Assembly (NCBI GenBank): GCA_043736395.1
Contig: JAYTCQ010000226.1
Coordinates: 1-21,774, forward strand
Length of the DNA stretch: 21,774 nucleotides
Source: JAFDVL01 sp043736395
GTDB taxonomy: Bacteria > Acidobacteriota > Blastocatellia > RBC074
Direction: 5' to 3'
Position 1 is the first letter of the stretch. Every line of letters begins with the position of its first letter. Below, in pieces: positions 6,885 to 14,606 of this stretch. Below the pieces are notes generated by a model, which was given only the letters and a program-made list of their open reading frames with translations, was not told the origin of the DNA and made no database searches. Both the position numbers and the translations under genes were made by a program.

Positions 6885-8087
6885 ATGCAAAAATTTACAG
6901 CGAAAGATAAACAAGCATTCAATATCTATAAAGAGTTAGACGTAAAAAGAAAGGACTTTGGCTCTTATCTAATTGAGTGCCAACGGTTGCTTGAAATAAT
7001 AGTTAAAGAAGCTGTTTGGAAATCTGCTAGCATATCTGTATCAGGCATTAATGATGGAATACGTGATCATTTAGATAAAGTACCAGATTTTATTGATCAA
7101 GTGAAACCAAACGGATTTCCAGTTTATAAACGTGAGTATAATAAATTTAAGGAAAATGCGGTTTTCATCAACAAGAAAGCAAATTCATTTAAACATCACA
7201 ATGAGAGTCCAAGTGAAATGGAGGCTGATGTAGCAAAGGATTATATTGATTATTGCTTTGATTGGTATGTGAAAATATTTATCGGCGCAACTAATAGTTC
7301 AAGCACTGACGAAAATACTAAGAACGCATCGCCCAAAATCTTACCCGCGCAAAAAAAACAAGAGCGAATTACTGAACGAGAAACATATTATGTAGTTTTA
7401 CTTGTTGATAGTTCTGAATCAATGTTATGGCCATATTTAAAAGGAGGGAGTAATAATGATGATTACAAGAATGCGACTACAGAAGTGCAAAAAGCAATGC
7501 AATTTGCTCATGAAAAAGCTCTAAACGCTTTACGAGGAAGCTCTATTTGTTCAGAGGGCTATCTTCAACTTTATCAGTACACATTTAACCATAGGATAAG
7601 GTTGTTGAATCCCCCTGAAGTGTTGGCAGCCTCCCAGTTCACTTCCGATAATGTTGCGAAGATTAACAGCACTAATTACTCACCAAGCGGCATGACTGCC
7701 CTTTACGAAGTCATTCACGAATCATTGAAAGTCGTATACGAGAAGTATCTAAAAGAAACAATGGAAAAAGATTTCAGAATTAATAAAGTAATCATTGGTG
7801 TTATTACGGATGGGGTAGATACAGTCCTTGATGAAGAACAAAAAACACATAAAATTTCGGAGATAAAGCAGTATTTGAGGATGCTAAGAGGCAATGGAGA
7901 TATGAAGAAAAATTTTTTGATAAGTAGCGTGTTAATTGGTTTAACCGGAAGTGATTTTTCAGATAACAAGCTCAAGGAAATAAAAAAAGAATTGACTTTT
8001 GATGAAAGTATTTCCATTAATCAGGCAGACGACCAGTCAATTCGTAAAGCATTCAAATTATTCTCAACAAATACTATAAATATTTAA
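6885..8087 (+). CDS. von Willebrand A domain protein with helical N-terminal domain (TerY-like)
   Basis: The 400-residue protein has two parts. Residues about 1-130 are helical and resemble DUF4145-type domains (SYLIECQRLLEIIVKEA near 27-43, HHNESPSEMEADVAKDY near 104-120). After a polar linker (135-160), residues 168-400 form a vWA domain with a complete metal-ion adhesion site: D175-x-S177-x-S179 (DSSESM), Thr271 (SGMTAL) and Asp309 (ITDG). vWA domains bind a partner through the metal. In TerY-P triads a vWA protein works with a kinase and a phosphatase. It is the first gene of a four-gene operon with gaps of 6, 10 and 3 bp. Base composition is much more A+T-rich than icd or purE, which suggests transfer. 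The exact family is inferred from motifs and neighbours. Confidence 0.8.
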   Translation: MQKFTAKDKQAFNIYKELDVKRKDFGSYLIECQRLLEIIVKEAVWKSASISVSGINDGIRDHLDKVPDFIDQVKPNGFPVYKREYNKFKENAVFINKKANSFKHHNESPSEMEADVAKDYIDYCFDWYVKIFIGATNSSSTDENTKNASPKILPAQKKQERITERETYYVVLLVDSSESMLWPYLKGGSNNDDYKNATTEVQKAMQFAHEKALNALRGSSICSEGYLQLYQYTFNHRIRLLNPPEVLAASQFTSDNVAKINSTNYSPSGMTALYEVIHESLKVVYEKYLKETMEKDFRINKVIIGVITDGVDTVLDEEQKTHKISEIKQYLRMLRGNGDMKKNFLISSVLIGLTGSDFSDNKLKEIKKELTFDESISINQADDQSIRKAFKLFSTNTINI

Positions 8088-8093
8088 TGGACT

Positions 8094-9134
8094 ATGAAAG
8101 TTTTAATTAATAATAAAGAACATATTCTTACTAGCATAAACAAATTCGGCGGCGAAGGAGATTTATATACCGTTAAATATTTGGGAGAAACTAAATGTGT
8201 CAAAATTTATGATAGTGAAAAAAGAACTGCCTTCAACGAAAAGAAAGTATACACTCTCATAAATAAATTCAAACGTACCTCCTTTGGAGGAATTGAAAAT
8301 TGCCTAGCATACCCTGAATTGCCGGTATACGATGCTGCCACGAGGAATTTTTGTGGTTTTATAATGAAGTATTTTGGGAATCATCAAGAAGTTTCACGAT
8401 ATAAATATTCTAATAATCATTTTACATATGGAAATACGGATTTAACCGACGAGGCAATATTCAAAATTTGTGATGACTTGTTTTTCTATTTGAAGATTTT
8501 ACACAAAGCCGGAATCATTCTTGGCGATATAAACCCCGAGAATATCTTAATTGAAAAAAATACCTTGACTCCTTGCATTGTAGATTTTGATTCTGCTCAG
8601 ATTGGCTCATTTTACAGTAGCAGTAATCGCAAAGAATATATTGACCCATCCGTAAAAGTTGACGGCAATAGAAGTGGACAGCACAAATATTTTATTTACA
8701 CAATTGATAGCGACATTTACGCATTGGCAATTATTTTTTATGAATTAATTGTTGGACCGAAACCGCATTTCTACACAACCACTGACCCTGCCGACTCAAT
8801 TTATAAAAAGAGTATTGATCTAAGTTTTATAGATTTTTTTGACAATAACTCGGAGAAAATAGCAAAATATGGCTTTGCTATTAGGAAGGATAAGGAGTAT
8901 TACGCATATTTGGGGCGCTTACAATACTTGAAAGATAATTTTCAAAGCGTCTTCAACTTCCTGAATTCTGTTTTCACTAAAGGGAAACGTTCATATTTCT
9001 ATTACAAACAAAACAGGCCGATAAGCATCAATAAAAAAGATGGAGTGTTAGAATTTACAGAGGTTGAGCTAATTGCCCAATCAAAAGAAGACCCTGAAGA
9101 ACTACAATTATTCTTAAAACAATTTCAACTTTAA
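8094..9134 (+). CDS. Divergent Ser/Thr protein kinase of the vWA/PP2C operon
   Basis: The 346-residue protein has kinase landmarks in order: a glycine loop FGGEGDLYTV (18-27), Lys37 (CVKIY), a candidate helix-C Glu49, the catalytic loop GDINPENIL with Asp145 and Asn150, and IVDFDSAQIG with Asp164. Two signatures are altered: HRD reads LGD and DFG reads DFD. Similar 'GD-N--N-L' and 'D-DS-Q' forms are typical of kinases encoded with vWA and PP2C genes, so the enzyme is probably active though atypical. After the lobe (about 260) comes a C-terminal region of unknown fold. There is no zinc ribbon or membrane segment, so it should be cytoplasmic. It presumably phosphorylates an operon partner, with the PP2C enzyme reversing it. 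Confidence 0.8.
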   Translation: MKVLINNKEHILTSINKFGGEGDLYTVKYLGETKCVKIYDSEKRTAFNEKKVYTLINKFKRTSFGGIENCLAYPELPVYDAATRNFCGFIMKYFGNHQEVSRYKYSNNHFTYGNTDLTDEAIFKICDDLFFYLKILHKAGIILGDINPENILIEKNTLTPCIVDFDSAQIGSFYSSSNRKEYIDPSVKVDGNRSGQHKYFIYTIDSDIYALAIIFYELIVGPKPHFYTTTDPADSIYKKSIDLSFIDFFDNNSEKIAKYGFAIRKDKEYYAYLGRLQYLKDNFQSVFNFLNSVFTKGKRSYFYYKQNRPISINKKDGVLEFTEVELIAQSKEDPEELQLFLKQFQL

Positions 9135-9144
9135 GCACCATAAA

Positions 9145-10023
9145 ATGGCTATTCTATTTGACTACCATATAAATTTTTTATCTGATTCTGAAAACAGAAC
9201 CAAATTACCTTTCTCTGTATTCGGCTTGACCCAACAAGGTTTATCACATGAAAGCCATAGCATCGGAAATCAAGATGCAGGTTGTATTTATATTGGTAAG
9301 AATTTATTAGTAGGCGCAGTTGCCGATGGGTGCACAAGCGGGAAAAATCTAAATGGAATGTCGTCAAACCAAGTAGGCGCTCATATCATAAGTTATTTAG
9401 CAGTTAGAACCGCGAGAAAGCTTATTTTGAAAAAGCATACAGCCATTGGCGAATTATTAAACCCTTTTCAGCAATCATTGATTAATGATTTAAGAAAATC
9501 ACTTAATGCACTTCATCCTTGGAAATTTGAGAGAATAGAAATTCTTAAAAACTTTTTTTCATCAACTATAATACTTTTTATCATTACTCAAACCGACTAC
9601 ATAGTTCTGGCTTGCGGAGACGGCGATATTTATATCAATGCAGGGAAAAAAGAATTAACCAGTTCAGGAGGTAAATATTTTGCGAACAACTTGCATGATT
9701 TGAAATTCAATTCTGATTCAGGTTATTCAATAAATCCTGCTTATCAAGTAAATTGTATTCAGAGAGGAGAAACGAAAGACTTAGACAATCTGCTTATTTC
9801 AACAGACGGTTTTGTTGATAGTGATATTGAAGAAGGTAATAGCTTTAGTCATTTCTTCTTCAATCCTGAAAACAAGGATTCAAAAAGCGGTTTCGTAGAT
9901 AGAAAGTCGGAATTCCGAACAAACTTCCTTAACAGAGTAACAGAAACAAAAAATGGAAGATTGTGGCCATTAGATGACGCCACATTCATTTCAATTAAGC
10001 GTATCAATTCAATAAACTTCTAA
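9145..10023 (+). CDS. PP2C-family protein phosphatase
   Basis: The 292-residue protein carries the metal-binding motifs of PPM phosphatases: SIGNQDAG (Asp44), AVADGCTSG (Asp61-Gly62), LACGDGDIYI (156-164), LLISTDGFVD (Asp221-Gly222) and the closing DDATFISIKR (Asp277, Asp278). It is somewhat longer than a minimal catalytic domain, with a leader of about 25 residues and an insert after about 225. There is no signal peptide. Its place directly after a kinase gene (10-bp gap) suggests it removes the phosphates that kinase adds. Codon use is A+T-rich like the rest of the operon. Confidence 0.85.
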   Translation: MAILFDYHINFLSDSENRTKLPFSVFGLTQQGLSHESHSIGNQDAGCIYIGKNLLVGAVADGCTSGKNLNGMSSNQVGAHIISYLAVRTARKLILKKHTAIGELLNPFQQSLINDLRKSLNALHPWKFERIEILKNFFSSTIILFIITQTDYIVLACGDGDIYINAGKKELTSSGGKYFANNLHDLKFNSDSGYSINPAYQVNCIQRGETKDLDNLLISTDGFVDSDIEEGNSFSHFFFNPENKDSKSGFVDRKSEFRTNFLNRVTETKNGRLWPLDDATFISIKRINSINF

Positions 10024-10026
10024 ACA

Positions 10027-11640
10027 ATGCAACAACTGAATAACACATCATTCATTCAGACGAATGAAATAAAACTTGACCAGTTTTTCTTTGAGGAAAA
10101 AGGTGGTTTACTTAACGGATTGACCTATGCAAGTGCTCAATACCTTTATAAGGTTTTAGAAAGAAATAGTAGAGATAAAATAAAATGGTTTAATACAACC
10201 AAGGTCAAGAAACTTAAGAGAACTATCATCCACAAGAATGCACATCTTGATGAATATTTTGCAGAACTTATATTCAGAGCAATTTTACCCCCTCACTTGA
10301 AAGACATTGAAGTTACAGAGCATGTTTTAATGTCAAAAGAGGATGATTCATATGCAAAAGTTTCATGGCTCAATGGTGTAGTGTTCGGTATTCATGCGGA
10401 TGAAGCAGGAGGAGCAAGAGCATTAGAATTTTACGATGAGCACATTGCTGACGGAAGTAGAATAAGTTCATCATGCAGCCAGTTAGTGGCTGAGGAGTAT
10501 CTTGGTAATAACATTCCAAGGTCAATTCAAAAAGTTCTTGACGAGGTAAACTATTCTGATTCTCATGCGGGATCACACCAATACCATATCAAGAATTTAT
10601 TTTTCGCGATGCACGATATACTTTTTATAGTTGGAAAGAATGAGATTGACAGCACACCTGTTACAAAGTATCTAACCGAAAATTGGAAAAGAGCTATTGT
10701 TGATTCGTGTTTGGCTGCGATGGTGTATGTTTATGAGAACAGGTTGCTGTCAGATAGATTAGACGAGAATCAAAAAGAACATATTGAAAAGATAACCAAA
10801 AGAACTTTGGATTATTTTTTATCAAAGTCAATCTTGAATGAACTTCACCCAGCTTATTTTGAAAAAATTAAAGGGAGTTTACTTTTTAATTTCAAAGCTT
10901 GGAATAGTAGAGAACGAGAAAATAAAAATTGGCACAGAACAATTGACGGTGCTGTTTGGAAAAATGATGAAACAGGAGAAGTTATCGGACGACAATTTCT
11001 CATTCTACAGTTCGTTTGTTTTGCCTTGAATAAATGTTGGGGAGAAAACATCGCCAACTTTATCATGATGCATATCTGGCAAATTCTGTTTCAACAGCAA
11101 ATATCTTTTCAAGAAATAAAGAACGAAATATTGAAAGTAACGAAAACTGAAAGCAAAGGGAGAACAAGTTTTGGCTATATTGAAAAAACAATTCTATCAA
11201 GTCTTAATTTTAAACCCGAACAGAATGAGAAGGACAAAAGAAAAAGAACGCTTAATTTAGATTCTCCACTTTGGGTTTATGAAGCATCGGTTACCAATCC
11301 CAATTATCCAAATGTAAAGACTGTTCTTGGCGCAATAATCAATGATGATTATTCTGCTCATGGTAATAATGGTTTTGGTGTATTTATTTTACATGACAAG
11401 ACGATAAATTCTAAACTTGTCAATAACGGACAAACAATGCCTTACGAAATTTGGAAACAATTATCCGATAAAATTACTACAGCAGAACCCGACAGATGGT
11501 TTCAGTTACAGCCAAATGGCAGATATGCGGATTTCCTACTCAATAGAAATAAGGCACATCAGGAACATTTACCAACTGATTTGATTGATGGACAATTCTT
11601 AGTCGATGCAATTATGAAACTTGATATGGTCACGGATTAG
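10027..11640 (+). CDS. Putative MYG1/DHH-like phosphoesterase, candidate effector of the operon
   Basis: The 537-residue protein is the last of the four genes (3-bp gap). I recognise it only weakly. Residues 69-80 read HKNAHLDEYFAE, close to the HNGTFHxDE...A metal site of MYG1 proteins. Residues 118-128 (VVFGIHADEAG) sit where MYG1 has VVDVGG, and 135-158 read FYDEH then ISSSCSQLVAEEYLG, close to the YDHHQ...LSSAGLV of MYG1. Further His/Asp residues follow at 179-187 (DSHAGSHQYH). MYG1 proteins are DHH-related phosphoesterases, and an exonuclease role on RNA is reported for eukaryotic forms. The DHH itself reads DEH here. The C-terminal half (about 200-537) is not recognised and has no membrane segments. 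A nuclease-type effector is my inference from motifs and context. Confidence 0.5.
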   Translation: MQQLNNTSFIQTNEIKLDQFFFEEKGGLLNGLTYASAQYLYKVLERNSRDKIKWFNTTKVKKLKRTIIHKNAHLDEYFAELIFRAILPPHLKDIEVTEHVLMSKEDDSYAKVSWLNGVVFGIHADEAGGARALEFYDEHIADGSRISSSCSQLVAEEYLGNNIPRSIQKVLDEVNYSDSHAGSHQYHIKNLFFAMHDILFIVGKNEIDSTPVTKYLTENWKRAIVDSCLAAMVYVYENRLLSDRLDENQKEHIEKITKRTLDYFLSKSILNELHPAYFEKIKGSLLFNFKAWNSRERENKNWHRTIDGAVWKNDETGEVIGRQFLILQFVCFALNKCWGENIANFIMMHIWQILFQQQISFQEIKNEILKVTKTESKGRTSFGYIEKTILSSLNFKPEQNEKDKRKRTLNLDSPLWVYEASVTNPNYPNVKTVLGAIINDDYSAHGNNGFGVFILHDKTINSKLVNNGQTMPYEIWKQLSDKITTAEPDRWFQLQPNGRYADFLLNRNKAHQEHLPTDLIDGQFLVDAIMKLDMVTD

Positions 11641-11740
11641 TGGTCAGAAAACAGAAAAGTGCAATTAAGAGTAATCCCTTTCGTTAATGCTAGATAAGTT
11701 GATTGATGAATTGGCTAAAGGGAAGGCGATGGAGAAAATA

Positions 11741-11827
11741 TTACGAAAATAAGTTAACAGTCGACTCTGGAAACAAACATTTGATCGCTTCCTGCAAGGT
11801 CAGATAAACAAACTCGTCAGTCGCCAA
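11741..11827 (-). pseudogene. Possible stump of a Doc/Fic-type toxin gene
   Basis: A minus-strand frame from TTG (11827-11825), overlapping the end of the AbrB-like gene, reads MATDEFVYLTLQEAIK and then stops after 28 codons. Doc-type toxins often start with a similar 'F-YLTLEE-L-IH' and lie just after, or overlapping, their antitoxin gene. The rest of the gene is missing. The gap between 11640 and this point holds a 22-codon frame at 11687-11752 (MLDKLIDELAKGKAMEKILR) that may be another gene scrap. The call rests on a short stretch and is tentative. Confidence 0.3.
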
Positions 11828-12056
11828 CCTTTTTCATCTCCTCATTTAACGTTGGAAAATTGTTAAAAAATTCCTCAACTCCTGATTCATCCTGATCATT
11901 ATGTTCGATTACTTCAGAAGCCAGTTTGCCGTTTTGCATTGTCATAATAACAAAACACTTTTCAGGAAAGCCGTTCGCCAAAGCAAATTCTCGTGGCACT
12001 TCGACGATGCAACTATCAAAATTTTTGGAGACACTTTTTTTGATTGTTTCTAACAT
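11817..12056 (-). CDS. AbrB-like small antitoxin
   Basis: I chose the ATG at 12056-12054 because AGAGG lies 7 bases before it. A longer frame begins at 12074. The 79-residue protein has the swapped-hairpin AbrB pattern: SCIVEVPREFALANGFPEKCFVIMTMQNGKLASEVI, that is 'V-x-VP-x-E-x-A-x-x-x-GF-x-x-x-x-x-VxMT-x-x-x-GK-x-x-x-EVI', followed by an acidic tail (DQDESGVEEFFNNFP) that could bind a toxin. It lies between two acquired-looking blocks and runs against purE. A short toxin-like stump overlaps its 3' end (11741-11827), so it may be an orphan antitoxin. It could also be a small stand-alone regulator. Confidence 0.6.
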   Translation of the reverse strand: MLETIKKSVSKNFDSCIVEVPREFALANGFPEKCFVIMTMQNGKLASEVIEHNDQDESGVEEFFNNFPTLNEEMKKVGD

Positions 12057-12181
12057 AACGAAACCTCTGTCCAAATTTTAGCATTATTTGATTTTTGGCG
12101 AAATGAAGGAAAAATTTCGGCGTCTCCTTTTTGATTTTCTCGAAAGTCTGTTAAAAATAGGTTTTGAATTTTAGAAGCAAA

Positions 12182-12715
12182 ATGAAGAAACTAACCGCCA
12201 GTAAAAAAGTCAGCGCACGCGCTGTAAAATCTCCTACTCCGCTCGTCGCAATCATTATGGGTAGTAAGTCCGATTGGGACACGATGAAAAACGCAAGCGA
12301 GATGCTTGATAAATTCGATGTCCCGTACGAGTGCAAAATCGTCTCGGCGCATCGTACGCCATTGCTGCTCGCCGAATTCGCCGCGAGCGCAGAATCACGC
12401 GGTCTCGAAGTCATCATCGCCGGAGCAGGCGGAGCAGCGCATTTGCCCGGTATGGTCGCCGCACAAACTCCCGTCCCCGTCCTCGGCGTACCCGTGCAAA
12501 GCAAAGCCTTGAGCGGAATGGATTCACTATTATCTATTGTGCAAATGCCTGCTGGAATTCCGGTGGGAACATTGGCAATTGGCAATGCAGGCGCGAGTAA
12601 TGCGGCGTTGTTGGCAGTAGCAATTTTGGCGAATACGCGACCGGAATTGCGTGAGAAATTAAATCAATTTCGGAGCGAACAAACAGAAAAAGTTTTAGGT
12701 GATACGCTGGGGTAG
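12182..12715 (+). CDS. purE: N5-carboxyaminoimidazole ribonucleotide mutase
   Basis: PurE isomerises N5-CAIR to CAIR in purine synthesis, directly after PurK. From the ATG at 12182 the protein has 177 residues (an alternative TTG at 12164 would add six). The core opens with VAIIMGSKSDWDTM, where the usual GSDSD reads GSKSD, then CKIVSAHRTP with the catalytic His, and IIAGAGGAAHLPGMVAA for substrate binding. The hydrophobic end NAALLAVAILA fits the octamer-forming family. About 20 basic residues precede the core, a slightly long leader. purK, its usual partner, is 1.9 kb downstream after an inserted two-gene defence system, with only 8 bp between purE and the first inserted gene. Confidence 0.93.
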   Translation: MKKLTASKKVSARAVKSPTPLVAIIMGSKSDWDTMKNASEMLDKFDVPYECKIVSAHRTPLLLAEFAASAESRGLEVIIAGAGGAAHLPGMVAAQTPVPVLGVPVQSKALSGMDSLLSIVQMPAGIPVGTLAIGNAGASNAALLAVAILANTRPELREKLNQFRSEQTEKVLGDTLG

Positions 12716-12723
12716 ATAGGATT

Positions 12724-14025
12724 ATGCGAATACGAAAACTCTACCTGAAAGATATTGGACCTTTTGACGAGGTTGAATTCGAATTCAAGCCACAGGAAAA
12801 AGGTAAAGCGGAAATTCATATTTTGACAGGGCCTAATGGCAGTGGGAAGACGACAGTTCTACATGCACTGGCTAGTATTTTTAGTAAAGCTGATGATTTT
12901 AATAACCCTTCTCTCAATAATGCTTTTGTAAAAAGGTTTAGAGATTTATGGAAAAAAGGTCATCAGCGCAGACTACTTGCCTCCTTTGATAATGGGAAAG
13001 ATATAGAAGTAAATATAAATGTATCTGAGGAAGAAGGAGAGCTTTGGAGATCAATTGACTTAAGTCAATTTAATACCAATAATTCAATTGAAGCATATAG
13101 ACAACGCGCCCATTGGCCACCTGATACTGAATTCTTTGTTGCCGCGTATTCTGGTTACAGGTATTTGAGAGCAGTAAATGTAAATGCTATTCAAGAAGCT
13201 AAAAATGATCCATTTTCTGATGCTCTAAACTTCACTAAAGAAACTAACAACTCATTCACACTTAACCAATGGATTGCAAATAATATTTCCAAACGAGCCT
13301 TGGAAAAAGAAAAGAGTAATCAACCTTTAGCGAAGAAATACGCCTCCTTGATTGCTAGGTTAGAAACCGTCATTTCTGAAATCGCTGGATACAAAATCGA
13401 ATTCTCACTTAAAACTTCACCGCTTACTCTAGTTCTTATCGCTAATAACGCTGAACTCGATTTCGATGTATTACCTGATGGTTTACGTTCTGCAATCAGT
13501 TGGATTGGAGATTTGCTAATGAGAATAGATTTAGCGCCTTGGGAATACGGCGAACCATTGAGTTTAATACTTTTCCTTGACGAAATTGAAGTACATTTAC
13601 ATCCTGCTTGGCAACGAAAAGTACTGCCGGCAGTACAAAAGTTATTCCCAAATGCACAGATTTTTCTTACCACTCATTCACCATTTGTAGTGAATTCCGT
13701 GGATGGTGCGGCAATCTACGAACTAAAAGTAAATGATGGCAAAGCATATCTCGGCGAAGTATCAGAATCAAAATCTTCTGCGAGTTATCGTTCTGTCTTA
13801 CGTGAAGTGTTCGATGTTGAAAAACCTTTCGGCGGTGAAACACAGGATGAGTTAGATAAATTTCAGCTGCAACGAGATCAGTTACTAAAAGGTGAAGAAG
13901 TATCTGAAAAGCAGTTCATACAACGAGCCAGGAAATTAGCTAAGCAAAGCGAAGAATTACTCAGCATCATTTCTCTTGAAATTAAACAAATCAATAAAAT
14001 AAAAGGGACGAACTTCGAGTTATGA
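12724..14025 (+). CDS. ptuA: Septu-type defence ATPase, PtuA-like
   Basis: The 433-residue protein is an SMC/OLD-related ATPase of the AAA_21/23 type: Walker A GPNGSGKTT (36-44), a central helical part with many charged residues (about 185-225), an ABC-type signature LPDGLRSAISW (250-260), Walker B LILFLDEIEVHLHP with Asp286-Glu287, and a switch His318 in LTTHSPFVV. It lies directly before an HNH nuclease gene and overlaps it by ATGA. This pair is the composition of Septu, a known anti-phage system in which PtuA forms a complex with PtuB. A related pair is the effector of retron Ec78, but no reverse transcriptase is present here. The gene is more A+T-rich than purE and purK around it. No Shine-Dalgarno sequence beyond GATAGG is seen. 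Confidence 0.85.
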   Translation: MRIRKLYLKDIGPFDEVEFEFKPQEKGKAEIHILTGPNGSGKTTVLHALASIFSKADDFNNPSLNNAFVKRFRDLWKKGHQRRLLASFDNGKDIEVNINVSEEEGELWRSIDLSQFNTNNSIEAYRQRAHWPPDTEFFVAAYSGYRYLRAVNVNAIQEAKNDPFSDALNFTKETNNSFTLNQWIANNISKRALEKEKSNQPLAKKYASLIARLETVISEIAGYKIEFSLKTSPLTLVLIANNAELDFDVLPDGLRSAISWIGDLLMRIDLAPWEYGEPLSLILFLDEIEVHLHPAWQRKVLPAVQKLFPNAQIFLTTHSPFVVNSVDGAAIYELKVNDGKAYLGEVSESKSSASYRSVLREVFDVEKPFGGETQDELDKFQLQRDQLLKGEEVSEKQFIQRARKLAKQSEELLSIISLEIKQINKIKGTNFEL

Positions 14026-14606
14026 TGAAACTTCAGCGTCTTGCTTCGCCGGATATTCTGACTCAAAACTGCGAGGCTTGGGGAGTAGAATACGAGCAAA
14101 AGAAAATAAAAAATTCTAAATATGAATTTAAATGGCGCAAGAAAATTTATGTAAGCTTGATCGAACTGCTCTTAGAAATGTCTAAGAAGCACTGCTCTTT
14201 TTGCGATAGTTCTCCGATGCGCTCACAGATCAGAGAAACGATTGAACATTTTCGCCCCAAGGAATCGTACCCACGATTAGTCTATCAGTGGGAAAACCTT
14301 TTTGCCTGTTGTGACAAATGCCAAAATGCAAAAGGTAAAAAATTCGATGAAGTGCTATTAAAACCTGACGAAATTGAATATGAATTTAATCGCTACTTTT
14401 TCTTCGATGCTCAAACAGGCGAATTAAATCCTCAACACCAAGCCACTGCTGAAGATCAGCACAGAGCACAAGTAACGATTCAGCTTTATAAACTCAATGA
14501 ATTTGGCAGACCGGATGCACGCCTGACAGTGCTTGAAATGTCGACTGCACTACAGAGTTCTAAACTAACTATTGATGATTTTTCCTATCGGTTTATGTTT
14601 TTATGA
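14022..14606 (+). CDS. ptuB: Septu-type HNH endonuclease, PtuB-like
   Basis: The 194-residue protein has an HNH fold with zinc-binding cysteines: CSFC (Cys58, Cys61), IEHFRPKESYP with catalytic His76, the segment VYQWENLFACCDKCQNAKGKKF with Asn92, Cys97, Cys100 and Asn102. The 'IEHFRPK ... W-NL--CC--CN--K' layout is that of the PtuB/TIGR02646 family, the nuclease partner of PtuA. A basic N-terminal region (28-40) may contact DNA. Its ATG overlaps the ptuA stop and its own stop overlaps the purK start (both ATGA), so translation of the three genes is likely coupled. The length is in the family range and the motifs are intact, so the system looks functional. Confidence 0.85.
   Translation: MMKLQRLASPDILTQNCEAWGVEYEQKKIKNSKYEFKWRKKIYVSLIELLLEMSKKHCSFCDSSPMRSQIRETIEHFRPKESYPRLVYQWENLFACCDKCQNAKGKKFDEVLLKPDEIEYEFNRYFFFDAQTGELNPQHQATAEDQHRAQVTIQLYKLNEFGRPDARLTVLEMSTALQSSKLTIDDFSYRFMFL

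Noticed and set aside
6885..11640. Tellurite resistance (ter) operon
   Set aside because: Only the vWA/kinase/phosphatase module is present. No TerC, TerD or TerB-like gene is visible, so a metal-resistance claim is not supported.
11687..11752. 22-codon frame MLDKLIDELAKGKAMEKILR as a gene
   Set aside because: It is too short, has no ribosome-binding site, and lies in a gap that looks like a joint between acquired pieces. It is kept only as a possible gene scrap.
12724..14606. Retron with a PtuAB-like effector
   Set aside because: No reverse transcriptase gene or msr/msd-like structure is found near the pair. purE and purK flank it directly, so plain Septu is the better call.
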